Below, piece after piece: positions 1 through 9,275 of a stretch of 64,000 bases of DNA. Source of the DNA: an uncultured Lachnospiraceae bacterium (GTDB lineage: Bacteria > Bacillota > Clostridia > Lachnospirales > Lachnospiraceae); the NCBI GenBank assembly GCA_934339135.1, contig CAKRHP010000002.1, positions 124,001-188,000 on the forward strand, in the 5' to 3' direction. Below the pieces are notes generated by a model. It was not told where the DNA came from. It saw nothing but the letters and a program-made list of their open reading frames with translations, and searched no databases. The position numbers were made by a program, and so were the translations under genes. The number at the start of each line of letters is the position of its first letter. Position 1 is the stretch's first letter.

Positions 1-469
1 AGGGTATGATTTTTCAGAGGTTCAGGATATCCGGGAATATATTCCGGGAGATAAGCTGCGGGATATTCACTGGAAGCTTTCTGCAAAGCAGGGAGAACTG
101 ATGGTGAAGGAGCGGATCAGTGTGTCCGGTTCACAGATGGTCATACGGATCGCATTGTCTCGGGAAAAGGAAATATCGGAGCTTTTGCTGCAACGTGCCG
201 GAAATGTGGCGGCCTCCTTTGTACATCAGAATCTGCCGGTATGTCTGTTGGTATGGAACGGGCAGCAGTATGCATTTGATGAATATGTCTGCGATGACAT
301 GGAAGAACTTCAAAGAGCATTTGCACGGATCCTTTCTATGTCGTTATCTGTCCGGGTGAATGAACAGCAGACGTTATATTTAAAAAACAGCTATCCGTTT
401 TTACGGACATATCTGAGTATTGAAAATGAGGATTCCCAGGTACAGGTGGTGATGAAAGATAATGTTTGA
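1..469 (+). CDS. DUF58 domain protein, C-terminal part (5' end outside window)
   Basis: An open frame enters from the left edge (first full codon at position 2) and stops at 467-469, giving about 155 residues. The early residues read R-E-Y-x-P-G-D-K-x-R-D-I-H-W-K followed by S-A-K-x-G-x-L-M-V-K-E, the conserved signature of DUF58 (YeaD-like) proteins. Members usually sit between a MoxR-type AAA ATPase and a membrane transglutaminase-like protein and have a vWA-like fold. The following gene is such a transglutaminase-like protein and overlaps this one by 8 bp, which fits that conserved operon. The cellular role of the family is not well established. The first ATG in the window, at 101, lies inside the motif and is not the true start. 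Confidence 0.85.
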   Translation, partial: GYDFSEVQDIREYIPGDKLRDIHWKLSAKQGELMVKERISVSGSQMVIRIALSREKEISELLLQRAGNVAASFVHQNLPVCLLVWNGQQYAFDEYVCDDMEELQRAFARILSMSLSVRVNEQQTLYLKNSYPFLRTYLSIENEDSQVQVVMKDNV

Positions 470-2870
470 TGGATGGAAAGAGATGGGTGGTAGAAGACAT
501 TCGAAAAATAATCTGCAAAACAGTGATAACCGGAAAATGGATTCTATGACATTAACAGAGGGACTGACGATCTGCCCGGATCAGCTGCCGAAGGAAAAGC
601 GATTAGAAACGCTTTTTGTAAAAGGTTTTGTGGTGTATCTTCTGGTTATGGGAGTGATGGGGGCGTATCTGTCTTCTTTGAATGTGGAATTTTCCTGGCC
701 TGTCATGCACATTCTGGTGCTTTTATGTTCTTTGTACTGTGCTTCCTTATATTACAGTAATCTGTGGCAGAATACAGGATATCTTCTCTTGTTGGCAGGA
801 ATCGCGGCGGGGGGATATTTTTTGGGCAAATATATCAATAGTGGTTTTTATTCTGTTGCCAATGATATGTCGGAAGCGGCATCCGAGTTTTTTCAAAGTA
901 ATGCCATGCGTTCTTATGGGGAGCAGATTGGAAACCGGTACGCAGCGATCACGATTTCTATGAGTTATATCGGTTGTATCTGCTGTGTTTTGGTAAATAT
1001 TATGGTTTCCAGAAAAATGCGATGCGGTATGGTCGTACTTCTGGAGGCTGGGGCTTTGGCAATGCCATTATATTTGGAGAAAGAACCGTCATTTTTGTAT
1101 ATGGTCATGAACTTGGCGGGGATTCTCGTATGTTTTATGATTCGGGGAAATGGACATTATCGATTGACTTTTCAGAACAATGCCTATGAGTGGGATGACC
1201 GGAAAAAACGGTTTGCATATGTATATGATGTCAGAAGTATGGCAAGGACAGTACTCTCTGTTATTGTGTTCTGCATTGTGGTTCTGGGAGCCGGATCCGT
1301 CATATATCCCGGAGCGCTCCACAAGTCTGTTCGTGGAACAAGTAATCTGAAAAAAAGAACCATGGAAACAGCGAAAAATGTATCCATGCTGGGTCTGGCA
1401 GGTCTGTTTAATTTTTATCCCAATACGGGTGGTTTGACGAATGGTACTCTGGGAGGAGTCAACGCGGTTCGTTATGATTATGAGACAGATCTTACGATAC
1501 GATTTGCACCGTATACACAAAACCGGATCTATCTGAAAACATTTACGGGATGTGATTATATGCCCTATAACAACCGCTGGAGGAGACAGACGGATTCCTA
1601 TGGAAATCAGGTTCCGGAGCAATCGGATACCACCACGGCATTGATGAAGAAAAATTATCAAAAACATAAAAAGAAGACGGGGAAAGGCCATATTTTTGTG
1701 AAAAATGTGGCGGCAGCATCGGGAGTATATCTGCCATATTATTCAGAAGAAATAAATAAGGAGATATTCCCGGGAACGCAGCAGGAGTACACTTTTTATC
1801 CGTCTCTGTCGGGAAAGGCCATCGGTGTAACAGAGGCTGCCCGGCAGGAGGCACAGGCCGACTGGCTTAATATTTCTGAGGAAAATCAGGCAGAGATTGA
1901 AAAGCTGTGCCAGGAGGCGGGACTGTCCCCGGAGGATAGTGTCCCCAATAACGTACAGAAACTGGCACAGTATTTTCAGGAAAATATTCCATATTCTTAT
2001 CGGCCGGGGGCAACACCGTACCGGGCGGATTTTATCAATTATTTTCTTGGGAAAAACAGGCGGGGATATTGTGCGCATTTTGCCAGTGCAGCAACTCTGG
2101 CATTTCGTTATATCGGAATTCCGGCACGTTATGTGGAAGGGTATGGAATCGACCCGGAGGACATTGCCGAAGAGGGAACGATTCAATATGAGCAGAAATA
2201 TCAGGATTATTATGAAGGATATTCTGAGGTTGGAAAAACAGCAGTTGTCTCTGTGAATGTGACAGATGCAAGTGCCCATGCATGGGTGGAGGTTTTTGAC
2301 CCTGATATGGGCTGGCAGGTTGCAGATGTGACGCCGTCCACCGGAGAAGAGCCGGATGATAACGGATTGTGGCAGAGGATCATTCATTTTTTAGGAGGAA
2401 GAAATTCATCCGGAAATGATTCGAAAAATGGAAATGATAGTCAGATAGATAACGGGGCAGTGGAACAGGTGAAAAGGACCACGGGGTATATTTCGGCTGG
2501 AGTTGTTGTGGCAATTCTTGTGTGGTTCGTTATCTGGAGGCTTAGAAGGTATGCGGTATGGTGGATCCGGTTCTGGAAAAGCGGCAGAAATGACCGGCTG
2601 ATCATGGAGTATCAGCGGTATTTGAGGAAAGTTTCTCAGAAGCAGGATTCCTTAAAGGAATATAAAAATTATAAAGAACAGTTAAATTGGCTGAATAATC
2701 ATGGATATTGGTGTTCAGATGTGGTAAGATTGGAAAAGGCAGTTTCCATATTGGAACGAGCCGGATTTTCGAACGTGGAAGTCACAGCGGAGGAATATGA
2801 GCTGATGAGAAAGTGCTTTCGCAGAAATAAAAGGGCAGCCGGTAAAGTTTCCGGCAGAAAGAGAGGTTGA
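462..2870 (+). CDS. membrane-anchored transglutaminase-like (cysteine protease fold) protein
   Basis: An 802-residue protein. Hydrophobic segments fill roughly residues 50-290, giving six to eight membrane helices, then a long extracytoplasmic region and one more helix near 675-697 followed by a basic cytoplasmic tail. The transglutaminase core is clear: G-Y-C-A-H-F with Cys537, S-A-H-A-W-V with His606, and A-D-V-T-P-S with Asp622, in the spacing expected for the catalytic triad. The start overlaps the DUF58 stop (ATG inside AATGTTTGA), so the two are translationally coupled; an ATG at 483 is an alternative start. DUF58/transglutaminase pairs with MoxR ATPases are a known module, but the substrate is unknown. 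Cell-surface peptide or protein processing is an inference from topology. Confidence 0.85.
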   Translation: MFDGWKEMGGRRHSKNNLQNSDNRKMDSMTLTEGLTICPDQLPKEKRLETLFVKGFVVYLLVMGVMGAYLSSLNVEFSWPVMHILVLLCSLYCASLYYSNLWQNTGYLLLLAGIAAGGYFLGKYINSGFYSVANDMSEAASEFFQSNAMRSYGEQIGNRYAAITISMSYIGCICCVLVNIMVSRKMRCGMVVLLEAGALAMPLYLEKEPSFLYMVMNLAGILVCFMIRGNGHYRLTFQNNAYEWDDRKKRFAYVYDVRSMARTVLSVIVFCIVVLGAGSVIYPGALHKSVRGTSNLKKRTMETAKNVSMLGLAGLFNFYPNTGGLTNGTLGGVNAVRYDYETDLTIRFAPYTQNRIYLKTFTGCDYMPYNNRWRRQTDSYGNQVPEQSDTTTALMKKNYQKHKKKTGKGHIFVKNVAAASGVYLPYYSEEINKEIFPGTQQEYTFYPSLSGKAIGVTEAARQEAQADWLNISEENQAEIEKLCQEAGLSPEDSVPNNVQKLAQYFQENIPYSYRPGATPYRADFINYFLGKNRRGYCAHFASAATLAFRYIGIPARYVEGYGIDPEDIAEEGTIQYEQKYQDYYEGYSEVGKTAVVSVNVTDASAHAWVEVFDPDMGWQVADVTPSTGEEPDDNGLWQRIIHFLGGRNSSGNDSKNGNDSQIDNGAVEQVKRTTGYISAGVVVAILVWFVIWRLRRYAVWWIRFWKSGRNDRLIMEYQRYLRKVSQKQDSLKEYKNYKEQLNWLNNHGYWCSDVVRLEKAVSILERAGFSNVEVTAEEYELMRKCFRRNKRAAGKVSGRKRG

Positions 2871-3301
2871 TGATGAATCAGGAAAATACAGAATTATTTT
2901 TTGGAGATGAGCAGGATGTTGTGATCACTTTGGAGGTGGAGGACGGAACAGAGACAAAGGTAACACCTCTGGCAAGCTTTGAGATTGATGAACTTGGCAA
3001 TGAGTATATTATTGCGGCAGAGCTTTCACAGGATGAAACGAGCATGACCGGTGAGGTGCAGATCCTAAAATATGAGGAGGACGAGGATGGAGATGCGTCC
3101 ATGTCATCTATCGAGGATGAGGAGGAGTACGAACTGGCAGCGGAAGCCTGTCGTCAGATTATTAAAAGCGGAGCGATTGAGGGATTTGATGTGGAGGAGG
3201 ATGACGAAGATGAAGATTCCGAGGAATATAACGAAGACTATCTGAGTGATATCGGAAATATCTTCCCAGGCCTGTCTATTGATAAAGGGGATGAGGAGTA
3301 G
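2870..3301 (+). CDS. DUF1292 family acidic protein
   Basis: A small, very acidic protein of about 143 residues with a run of Asp/Glu near residues 115-132. The N-terminal half (V-x-L-E-x-E-D-G, then L-A-S-F-E-x-D-x-x-x-x-E-Y) matches the DUF1292 (YrzB-like) pattern common in Firmicutes, where the function is unknown. The start overlaps the stop of the preceding gene (TTGATGATG); either ATG at 2870 or 2873 fits the AGAGAGG ribosome site at about 2860-2866. It is probably the last gene of the DUF58/transglutaminase unit, since a strong separate promoter follows it. Confidence 0.75.
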   Translation: MMNQENTELFFGDEQDVVITLEVEDGTETKVTPLASFEIDELGNEYIIAAELSQDETSMTGEVQILKYEEDEDGDASMSSIEDEEEYELAAEACRQIIKSGAIEGFDVEEDDEDEDSEEYNEDYLSDIGNIFPGLSIDKGDEE

Positions 3302-3317
3302 ACCGAGTTTGCTGTTT

Positions 3318-3346
3318 TTGACAATAAAAGGAAAATGTAATATAAT
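3318..3346 (+). promoter_or_regulatory. sigma-A promoter before the REC-ComFB gene
   Basis: A perfect TTGACA (3318-3323) and a perfect TATAAT (3341-3346) are separated by exactly 17 bp. The expected transcription start is near 3353, leaving a leader of about 90 nt before the ATG at 3444. It is the best consensus promoter in the window and implies strong constitutive transcription of the response-regulator fusion. Confidence 0.8.
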
Positions 3347-3443
3347 TTCTCTTAGTTTTTTTGTAATATGTGGGATGGTGGGATCCCGGGTTTTGACAGA
3401 GAAAGCTTGAGAAAAGGTATTTTCGGGTGAGGAAGGATAACAT

Positions 3444-4112
3444 ATGGAGAAAAAGAAGCTGTTGGTTGTAGATGATGATGCAATGGCGAGAGAAATGATT
3501 CAGCAACTGTTGCAGTATGATTGTGAATGTATTTCAGCACAAAACGGAGTGGATGGGCTGTCCTATCTGGAACAGCATCCCGGTCAGGTGGATCTGGTGG
3601 TGACAGATCTGATCATGCCGGTAATGGACGGTTTTGAAATGATGAAATGCATTCAGGCCAATGCATTAAACTGCAATATTCCGATTCTTGTGATTACAGC
3701 TTCGGATCAGCAGGAGGATATCAAAAAGGCATTTGTCTATGGTGCAGACGATATTCTGATGAAGCCACTGCAAGCTGATATTGTCAGAAAGCGTATCTTA
3801 AATATGTTTGATATTGCGGACAGCAGAAGCATTCATAATGTTATGGAGGATATGGTGCGGATCGAGATTGATGAAAATATCGATGAGCTTGGAATCTGTC
3901 CGTGTCCGGTATGCCGCAGGGATCTGATGACCCTGACATTAAATAATGTCCCGCCGAAGTATGTCAATACCGAAAAGGGAGCGATCATGTCAAAGGTGGG
4001 CAGTATGTCCCGGACGGAAAGAATCAAGCTTTTGGCAGAGATTGCACATTGTGCAGAGATGGTGCGTGACAGGCCACGCCATTCCCTTCCGGACAGCAAT
4101 ATCACGAAATAG
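3444..4112 (+). CDS. response regulator: REC domain fused to a ComFB-like domain
   Basis: A 222-residue protein in two parts. Residues 5-122 form a receiver domain with acidic residues D10-D12, phospho-acceptor Asp55 (V-T-D-L-I-M-P-V-M-D-G), Thr85 and Lys107, so phosphorylation looks possible. Residues about 133-200 resemble the ComFB (late competence protein FB) family: an amphipathic start, then a Cys cluster C152-P-C154-P-V-C157, then L-T-L-N-N-V-P-P-K-Y-V-N-T. There is no DNA-binding helix-turn-helix. Recent work proposes ComFB-type domains as cyclic-dinucleotide receptors; applying that here is inference. A strong ribosome site (GGAAGGA) precedes the ATG, and no histidine kinase gene is adjacent. 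Confidence 0.8.
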   Translation: MEKKKLLVVDDDAMAREMIQQLLQYDCECISAQNGVDGLSYLEQHPGQVDLVVTDLIMPVMDGFEMMKCIQANALNCNIPILVITASDQQEDIKKAFVYGADDILMKPLQADIVRKRILNMFDIADSRSIHNVMEDMVRIEIDENIDELGICPCPVCRRDLMTLTLNNVPPKYVNTEKGAIMSKVGSMSRTERIKLLAEIAHCAEMVRDRPRHSLPDSNITK

Positions 4113-4235
4113 CCGGCAGAAAATTCTGTGGGACGATGGATGTTGTCAGGGAGATATCCCATGAGGTTTACGAAGGAACTATTCCTTTGAAATATAAAAT
4201 ACGACACAGATGAGTGTCTTATAATGGAGGCAGAA

Positions 4236-5975
4236 ATGAAAGTATCAAAATTGGTAGGTTCACGTTTTAAGGAGAAACCGGCGGATTGTGTGATCGACAG
4301 CCATGCACTGATGGTGCGGGGCGGTTATATGAAATATGTTGGCAATGGTATTTTTTCCGAGTTTCCGACGTTGAGAAAGATTACCGCAAAGATTGAAAAT
4401 ATCATCCGCAGTGAGATGGATGCCATTGACGGACAGGAAGTATTATTCCCGGTTGTTCTTCCGGCAGATCTGTGGGAGGAGTCCGGCAGATATGAGAGCG
4501 TAGGAAGCGAGCTTCTTCGATTTACCGACAGAAATAATGCAAAGCATGTTCTTGGTATGACCCATGAGGAGGCGGCAGTGCATCTGGTACGTGAATATGC
4601 CCAGACATATACTAAATACCCGTTTATGATCTATCAGGTACAGAGAAAGTTCCGTGATGAGGCAAGACCCCGTGCCGGAATGATCCGTGTCCGCGAGTTT
4701 ACCATGAAGGATGCTTATTCATTCCATACCTCCCAGGAGGATCTGGAGCGTTATTATGCTGTCGCATATAAGGCGTACAATCGTATTTTCCAGAGAGCTG
4801 GCATTCCGGAGGTTGTTACGGTAGCTTCGGATTCCGGTATGATGGGGGGGAGTCTTTCTCATGAGTACATGCTTCTGACACCGGTTGGAGAGGATTCTAT
4901 TGTACTTTGTAATGAGTGTGATTTCCGTGCCAATATGGAAGCGGCAAAGACGATCGTTGAAAATCAGTCCGGTCAGGCTGAGGAGTTAGAGTGCATTGAG
5001 ACACCGGACTGTAAGACCATTGAAGATGTCTGCAGATTTTTGAAGAGTGATGTAGAGGCTTCCTGCAAGGCAGTGGTATATCAGAAGAATTCTGACGATA
5101 CCTATGTGGTTGCTTTTGTCAGAGGAGATTATGAGATCAATGAGACAAAGCTTCGCAACCTGGTGGGAGAGGAAATCCACCCGGCAGATATTACAGAGGA
5201 CTGTGGTCTTGTTGCAGGATATATCGGACCTTATCAGATCACAGACAAGGCAGAGATATATCTGGACGTATCCCTGAAGGGTATACAGTCTGTGGTTGCC
5301 GGAGCCAATAAGGAAGGTTATCACTATAAGGGATTGAATCTGGAGCGCGAGCTTGGTGAGGTAACATACCATGATATTTCCAAGATCCGCGAGGGAGGCA
5401 TTTGTCCTTGCTGTGGCAAGCCTTCTATCACGATCAAGCGTGGTATTGAGGTTGGAAACATCTTCCAGCTTGGTACAAAGTATACGAAATCTATGAATAT
5501 GCAGTATACTGATGAAAATGGTGAGCTTCAGTATCCGATCATGGGATGTTACGGTATCGGTGTCGGCCGTCTGGCAGCATCTATCTGCGAGGCAAAGCAT
5601 GATGAGTATGGTCCGATCTGGCCAATTTCCATTGCACCTTGGGAGGTTGAGGTATGCTGTCTCCGTGTGGATGACGAGGAGACTAAAAAAGTTTCTGATG
5701 AGATGTATCAGAAGCTATTACAGGCAGGTGTGGATGTGATCTATGATGACAGAGATGTACGTCCGGGAGCGATGTTCTCCGATGCGGATCTGATCGGTGC
5801 ACCGATCCGTGTGGTGGTAAGTCCGAGAAATCTAAAGGAGTCCTGCATTGAGCTTGCGACAAGAGACAAGTCATACAAGGAGATGGTTCCGGTAGAGGAG
5901 GCATTTGACGCAGTTCTGAAATTGAAACAGAAGCTGTTTGATGACATTAATGCGAAGGTAGAAGCATACGAATAA
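4236..5975 (+). CDS. proS: prolyl-tRNA synthetase, bacterial type
   Basis: Charges tRNA-Pro with proline in the cytoplasm. The 579-residue length matches bacterial-type ProRS with the editing insertion between class II motifs 2 and 3. Motif 2 is seen as F-R-D-E-A-R-P-R-A-G-M-I-R with R-E-F-T-M-K-D-A-Y-S-F after it, and motif 3 as G-C-Y-G-I-G-V-G-R. The C-terminal anticodon-binding domain starts at about P-W-E-V-E-V. The start is placed at 4236 because GGAGG at 4226-4230 would lie inside the coding region if the ATG at 4224 were used. No T-box leader is visible in the 120 bp upstream. A tRNA-Pro(CGG) gene lies at 21.2 kb. Confidence 0.95.
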   Translation: MKVSKLVGSRFKEKPADCVIDSHALMVRGGYMKYVGNGIFSEFPTLRKITAKIENIIRSEMDAIDGQEVLFPVVLPADLWEESGRYESVGSELLRFTDRNNAKHVLGMTHEEAAVHLVREYAQTYTKYPFMIYQVQRKFRDEARPRAGMIRVREFTMKDAYSFHTSQEDLERYYAVAYKAYNRIFQRAGIPEVVTVASDSGMMGGSLSHEYMLLTPVGEDSIVLCNECDFRANMEAAKTIVENQSGQAEELECIETPDCKTIEDVCRFLKSDVEASCKAVVYQKNSDDTYVVAFVRGDYEINETKLRNLVGEEIHPADITEDCGLVAGYIGPYQITDKAEIYLDVSLKGIQSVVAGANKEGYHYKGLNLERELGEVTYHDISKIREGGICPCCGKPSITIKRGIEVGNIFQLGTKYTKSMNMQYTDENGELQYPIMGCYGIGVGRLAASICEAKHDEYGPIWPISIAPWEVEVCCLRVDDEETKKVSDEMYQKLLQAGVDVIYDDRDVRPGAMFSDADLIGAPIRVVVSPRNLKESCIELATRDKSYKEMVPVEEAFDAVLKLKQKLFDDINAKVEAYE

Positions 5976-6066
5976 ATAATGTGGTGTATGGGATAAAGGA
6001 GTATTTATCCCCAAATACCATATTATAAGTATAGAGGCATTTCGTTGGATTGATATCTACCATGGG

Positions 6067-6117
6067 ATAGTTGTTCTGCTGTATGAATATATACAGTGGG
6101 GCAACTATTCGTTTTTT
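6067..6117 (+). terminator. hairpin with T-run after proS
   Basis: ATAGTTG (6067-6073) pairs with CAACTAT (6102-6108), with an inner CTGTAT/ATACAG pairing, followed by six T's at 6112-6117. It fits an intrinsic terminator for proS. A second inverted repeat, GGGATAAA/TTTATCCC at 5990-6011, lies upstream without a T-run. Because the hairpin ends only about 15 bp before the next start codon, it could also act on translation or transcription of the CDF gene. Confidence 0.6.
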
Positions 6118-6131
6118 AGAGGGGGTTAGGT

Positions 6132-7292
6132 ATGATTAACTTTATTGCAAAACATTGGATATCGGATTATAAGGAATATCAAGACAAACGTGTGCGTCAG
6201 CAATATGGGATCCTTTGCGGTATTGCAGGGATATTTCTAAATGTGTTTTTGTTTGCCGGAAAGCTTTTGGTGGGCTGGCTCAGCCATTCCATTGCTATTA
6301 TGGCAGATGCTTTTAATAACCTGTCGGATGCCGGATCTTCCCTGATCCTTCTGTTTGGCTTCCGCCTGTCGGGACAGAAGCCGGATCCGGAGCATCCTTT
6401 TGGCCATGGCAGACTGGAGTATGTGGCGGGGCTCATCGTATCGGTGATCATTATGGTTATGGCAGTGGAGCTTATGAAAAGCTCCGGGCAGAAGATCCTG
6501 CATCCGGAGGAGGTTGTCTGGCATACCTGGACATTGGTGGTTCTGCTGATCTCCATTCTCGTAAAGTTGTATATGTTTACATATAACCGTTCCTATGGAA
6601 ACAAGATTGCCAGTGCAGCTATGGGGGCGACTGCTCTGGACAGCATCAGTGATGCGGTGGCAACCTTTGTGGTTCTGGTTTCTACAGTGGTATCCCATTT
6701 TACGGGACTTCAGATTGATGGTGTGTGTGGTATGCTTGTGGGGCTATTTATTATGTATGCCGGCATTTCCGCGGCAAAGGACACCATCAATCCGCTGCTG
6801 GGCCAGCCGGCAGAGGATTGTTTTGTAGAGAGAGTTCACGAAATCGTTCTTTCCCGGAAGGAGATCCTTGGCATGCATGATCTGGTGGTTCATAATTACG
6901 GACCGGGACGTACCATGCTTTCCCTGCATGCAGAGGTTCCGGTGGATGGAAGTCTGGTGGAGCTTCATGAGGTGATCGACGAGGTGGAGCACCAGATTTC
7001 TGACGAACTGGGATGTACGGCTGTGATCCACATGGATCCCATCTGGGCAAAAGATGAGGAAACGCAGAAGATGAAAAAGGAGATGGAGGCAGATTTAAAG
7101 CTGATTGATCTGTCACTGGCACTTCATGATTTCCGTATGGTACGGTGTACCGGTCATATGAAACTGTTTTTTGATATTCAGGAGCCGTATTCCTGTAAGA
7201 TTGAGGAGAAGGAGCTGGTGAAAAGACTGCAGGATCATGTGGCAGAAAACCACCCGGGAGTAGAACTGGTGGTATATGTTGACCGGTTTTAA
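6132..7292 (+). CDS. cation diffusion facilitator (CDF) family transporter
   Basis: A 386-residue inner-membrane divalent-cation/proton antiporter of the CDF family. Membrane helices span roughly residues 25-215. Metal-site helices show M-A-D-A-F-N-N-L-S-D-A and D-S-I-S-D-A, and the conserved loop H-P-F-G-H-G-R-L-E is present. A cytoplasmic dimerisation domain follows, with the V-H-N-Y-G-P-G region typical of CDF members. The C-terminus (about residues 310-386) is an extra segment beyond the minimal CDF domain. CDF proteins of this group export Zn, Mn, Fe or Co; the metal cannot be assigned by eye. The ribosome site AGAGGGGG precedes the ATG at 6132. Confidence 0.88.
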   Translation: MINFIAKHWISDYKEYQDKRVRQQYGILCGIAGIFLNVFLFAGKLLVGWLSHSIAIMADAFNNLSDAGSSLILLFGFRLSGQKPDPEHPFGHGRLEYVAGLIVSVIIMVMAVELMKSSGQKILHPEEVVWHTWTLVVLLISILVKLYMFTYNRSYGNKIASAAMGATALDSISDAVATFVVLVSTVVSHFTGLQIDGVCGMLVGLFIMYAGISAAKDTINPLLGQPAEDCFVERVHEIVLSRKEILGMHDLVVHNYGPGRTMLSLHAEVPVDGSLVELHEVIDEVEHQISDELGCTAVIHMDPIWAKDEETQKMKKEMEADLKLIDLSLALHDFRMVRCTGHMKLFFDIQEPYSCKIEEKELVKRLQDHVAENHPGVELVVYVDRF

Positions 7293-7308
7293 GGTGTTTT
7301 GAAGGGAT

Positions 7309-7323
7309 GATTTACAGAAATCT
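7309..7323 (+). promoter_or_regulatory. CodY-box-like operator overlapping the leu promoter
   Basis: The 15-mer GATTTACAGAAATCT matches 11 of 15 positions of the CodY consensus AATTTTCWGAAAATT and overlaps the -35 hexamer of the leuC promoter. CodY represses ilv-leu genes in Bacillus and Clostridia when branched-chain amino acids and GTP are high, and a codY gene lies at 59.7 kb. The match is by eye, and AT-rich sequence yields chance matches. Confidence 0.4.
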
Positions 7324-7339
7324 CCTTTTGTGGTATGAT
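7311..7339 (+). promoter_or_regulatory. sigma-A promoter of the leuCD operon
   Basis: TTTACA (7311-7316) and TATGAT (7334-7339) lie 17 bp apart, five of six consensus bases in each hexamer. The start point would be near 7346, about 55 nt before leuC. No T-box or leader peptide with Leu codons is visible, so control is probably by a DNA-binding regulator. Confidence 0.7.
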
Positions 7340-7399
7340 AAATAAAGTTTTGTCAGGTGACCCCTGAATGGATAAAGAGAGAATGGAGGCAATGAGATT

Positions 7400-8665
7400 A
7401 TGGGAATGACAATGACGCAGAAGATTTTAGCGGCACATGCAGGATTGGAGTCAGTTCAGGCCGGACAGCTTATTATGGCAGATCTTGACCTTGTCCTTGC
7501 AAATGATATTACCGGTCCGGTAGCGATTCACGAGGTGGAGAAGCTAAACAAAAAGACAGTATTTGACAAAGATAAGATTGCCCTTGTTCCGGATCATTTT
7601 ACCCCAAATAAAGATATTAAGTCTGCGGAGCACTGTAAATGTGTCCGTGAATATGCCAAAGAGCATGATATTACCAATTATTTTGAAGTGGGACAGATGG
7701 GTATTGAGCATGCCCTTGTTCCGGAAAAGGGACTGATCGTGGCAGGAGATGTCTGCATCGGAGCAGACTCCCACACCTGTACATATGGAGCATTAGGAGC
7801 TTTCTCTACCGGTGTCGGAAGTACCGATATGGGATGCGGCATGATCACCGGACAGGCATGGTTTAAGGTGCCTTCTGCCATTAAGATCGAGCTTACCGGC
7901 AAGCTTTCCAAATGGGTCAGCGGTAAGGACGTGATCCTTCATATTATTGGAATGATCGGCGTGGACGGTGCACTGTACCGCTCTATGGAGTTTGCGGGAG
8001 ACGGTGTGGCAAGCCTTTCCATGGATGATCGTTTCTCCATTGCCAATATGGCGATCGAGGCAGGCGCCAAGAATGGTATCTTCCCGGTTGATGATCAGAC
8101 CATTGCATATATGAAGGAGCATTCACAGAAGGAATACAAGATCTTTGAGGCAGATGAGGATGCAGAGTATGACGAGGTCATCAAGATCGATCTGAGCTCC
8201 TTAAAGCCAACCGTAGCATTCCCACACCTTCCGGAGAATACAAAGACCGTGGATGAGGCCGGTGAGGTTGCCATTGACCAGGTTGTGATCGGATCCTGCA
8301 CCAATGGCCGTATCTCTGATCTCAGAGAGGCAGCAAGCGTTTTGAAGGGACGTAAGGTGGCAGATGGTATCCGTGCCATTGTGATCCCGGCAACACAGAG
8401 TATTTACATGCAGGCGATCGAGGAAGGCCTTGTTCAGACCTTTATCGAGGCTGGAGCTGTGGTAAGTACTCCGACCTGTGGACCTTGTCTGGGTGGTCAT
8501 ATGGGCTGCCTTGCAAAGGGAGAGAGAGCGGTTTCTACCACAAACCGCAACTTTGTAGGACGTATGGGCCATGTGGAATCCGAGGTATATCTGGCAAGTC
8601 CGGCAGTTGCAGCAGCCAGTGCAGTGACCGGCAAGATCTCACAGCCATCCGATCTGGGACTTTGA
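7400..8665 (+). CDS. leuC: 3-isopropylmalate dehydratase, large subunit
   Basis: Isomerises 2-isopropylmalate to 3-isopropylmalate in leucine synthesis, as a complex with LeuD. The 421-residue size and sequence match the single-domain LeuC/homoaconitase type. The [4Fe-4S] ligands are visible as Cys300 (V-I-G-S-C-T-N-G-R), Cys360 and Cys363 ([10 protein letters not shown]). The D-S-H-T-C motif near residue 120 is also present. GGAGG sits 10 bp before the ATG at 7400; an ATG at 7406 is a minor alternative. It is first in its operon with leuD. Confidence 0.95.
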   Translation: MGMTMTQKILAAHAGLESVQAGQLIMADLDLVLANDITGPVAIHEVEKLNKKTVFDKDKIALVPDHFTPNKDIKSAEHCKCVREYAKEHDITNYFEVGQMGIEHALVPEKGLIVAGDVCIGADSHTCTYGALGAFSTGVGSTDMGCGMITGQAWFKVPSAIKIELTGKLSKWVSGKDVILHIIGMIGVDGALYRSMEFAGDGVASLSMDDRFSIANMAIEAGAKNGIFPVDDQTIAYMKEHSQKEYKIFEADEDAEYDEVIKIDLSSLKPTVAFPHLPENTKTVDEAGEVAIDQVVIGSCTNGRISDLREAASVLKGRKVADGIRAIVIPATQSIYMQAIEEGLVQTFIEAGAVVSTPTCGPCLGGHMGCLAKGERAVSTTNRNFVGRMGHVESEVYLASPAVAAASAVTGKISQPSDLGL

Positions 8666-8760
8666 TGTAAGACAACAGTTTTGCAAAGAGCATTTATGCG
8701 TGGATTTAAATTGCCATGTAAAAACGTGGTTGATTATAAAGTATATGGAGGAAAGTAAAT

Positions 8761-9255
8761 ATGAAAGCATGTGGTACCGTTCATAAATATGGAGATAATG
8801 TAGATACAGATGTCATCATCCCGGCACGTTATCTGAATTCATCAGATCCGGCAGAACTGGCAAAAAGCTGTATGGAGGATATCGACCCTGATTTCGTAAA
8901 CAGAGTGAAAAAGGGCGATATTATGGTAGCCAACAAAAACTTTGGATGCGGTTCATCCAGAGAGCATGCTCCGATCGCCATCAAGGCATCCGGCATAAGC
9001 TGTGTTATCGCAGAGACATTTGCCCGTATCTTTTACCGGAATGCCATCAATATCGGACTTCCGATCATTGAGTGCCCGGAGGCAGCCAAGGAGATCGAAG
9101 CAGGAGATACTGTGGAAATTGATTTTGACAGCGGTGTGATCGTGGACAAGACAAAAGGAACACAGTATCAGGGACAGGCATTCCCTCCGTTTATGCAGAA
9201 GATCATTAAGGCAGAGGGATTAGTGAATTATATTAACAGCAACTATGCAGAGTAA
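8761..9255 (+). CDS. leuD: 3-isopropylmalate dehydratase, small subunit
   Basis: Small (swivel-domain) partner of LeuC. 164 residues, with the family motifs [11 protein letters not shown] near the N-terminus and G-S-S-R-E-H-A-P near residue 65, which forms part of the substrate-binding site. GGAGG (8751-8755) is positioned for the ATG at 8761. A 95-bp gap separates it from leuC with no clear terminator, so both are probably on one transcript. Confidence 0.95.
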   Translation: MKACGTVHKYGDNVDTDVIIPARYLNSSDPAELAKSCMEDIDPDFVNRVKKGDIMVANKNFGCGSSREHAPIAIKASGISCVIAETFARIFYRNAINIGLPIIECPEAAKEIEAGDTVEIDFDSGVIVDKTKGTQYQGQAFPPFMQKIIKAEGLVNYINSNYAE

Positions 9256-9275
9256 TCTGGGATAAGGAGAAAAAC

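Noticed and set aside
4113..4235. A T-box leader before proS
   Set aside because: Only about 120 bp are available, the GGGTGGNACCGCG motif is absent and no terminator with T-run is present.
7340..7399. A Leu-codon leader peptide or T-box before leuC
   Set aside because: No short frame with clustered Leu codons and no T-box motif; the leader is only about 55 nt.
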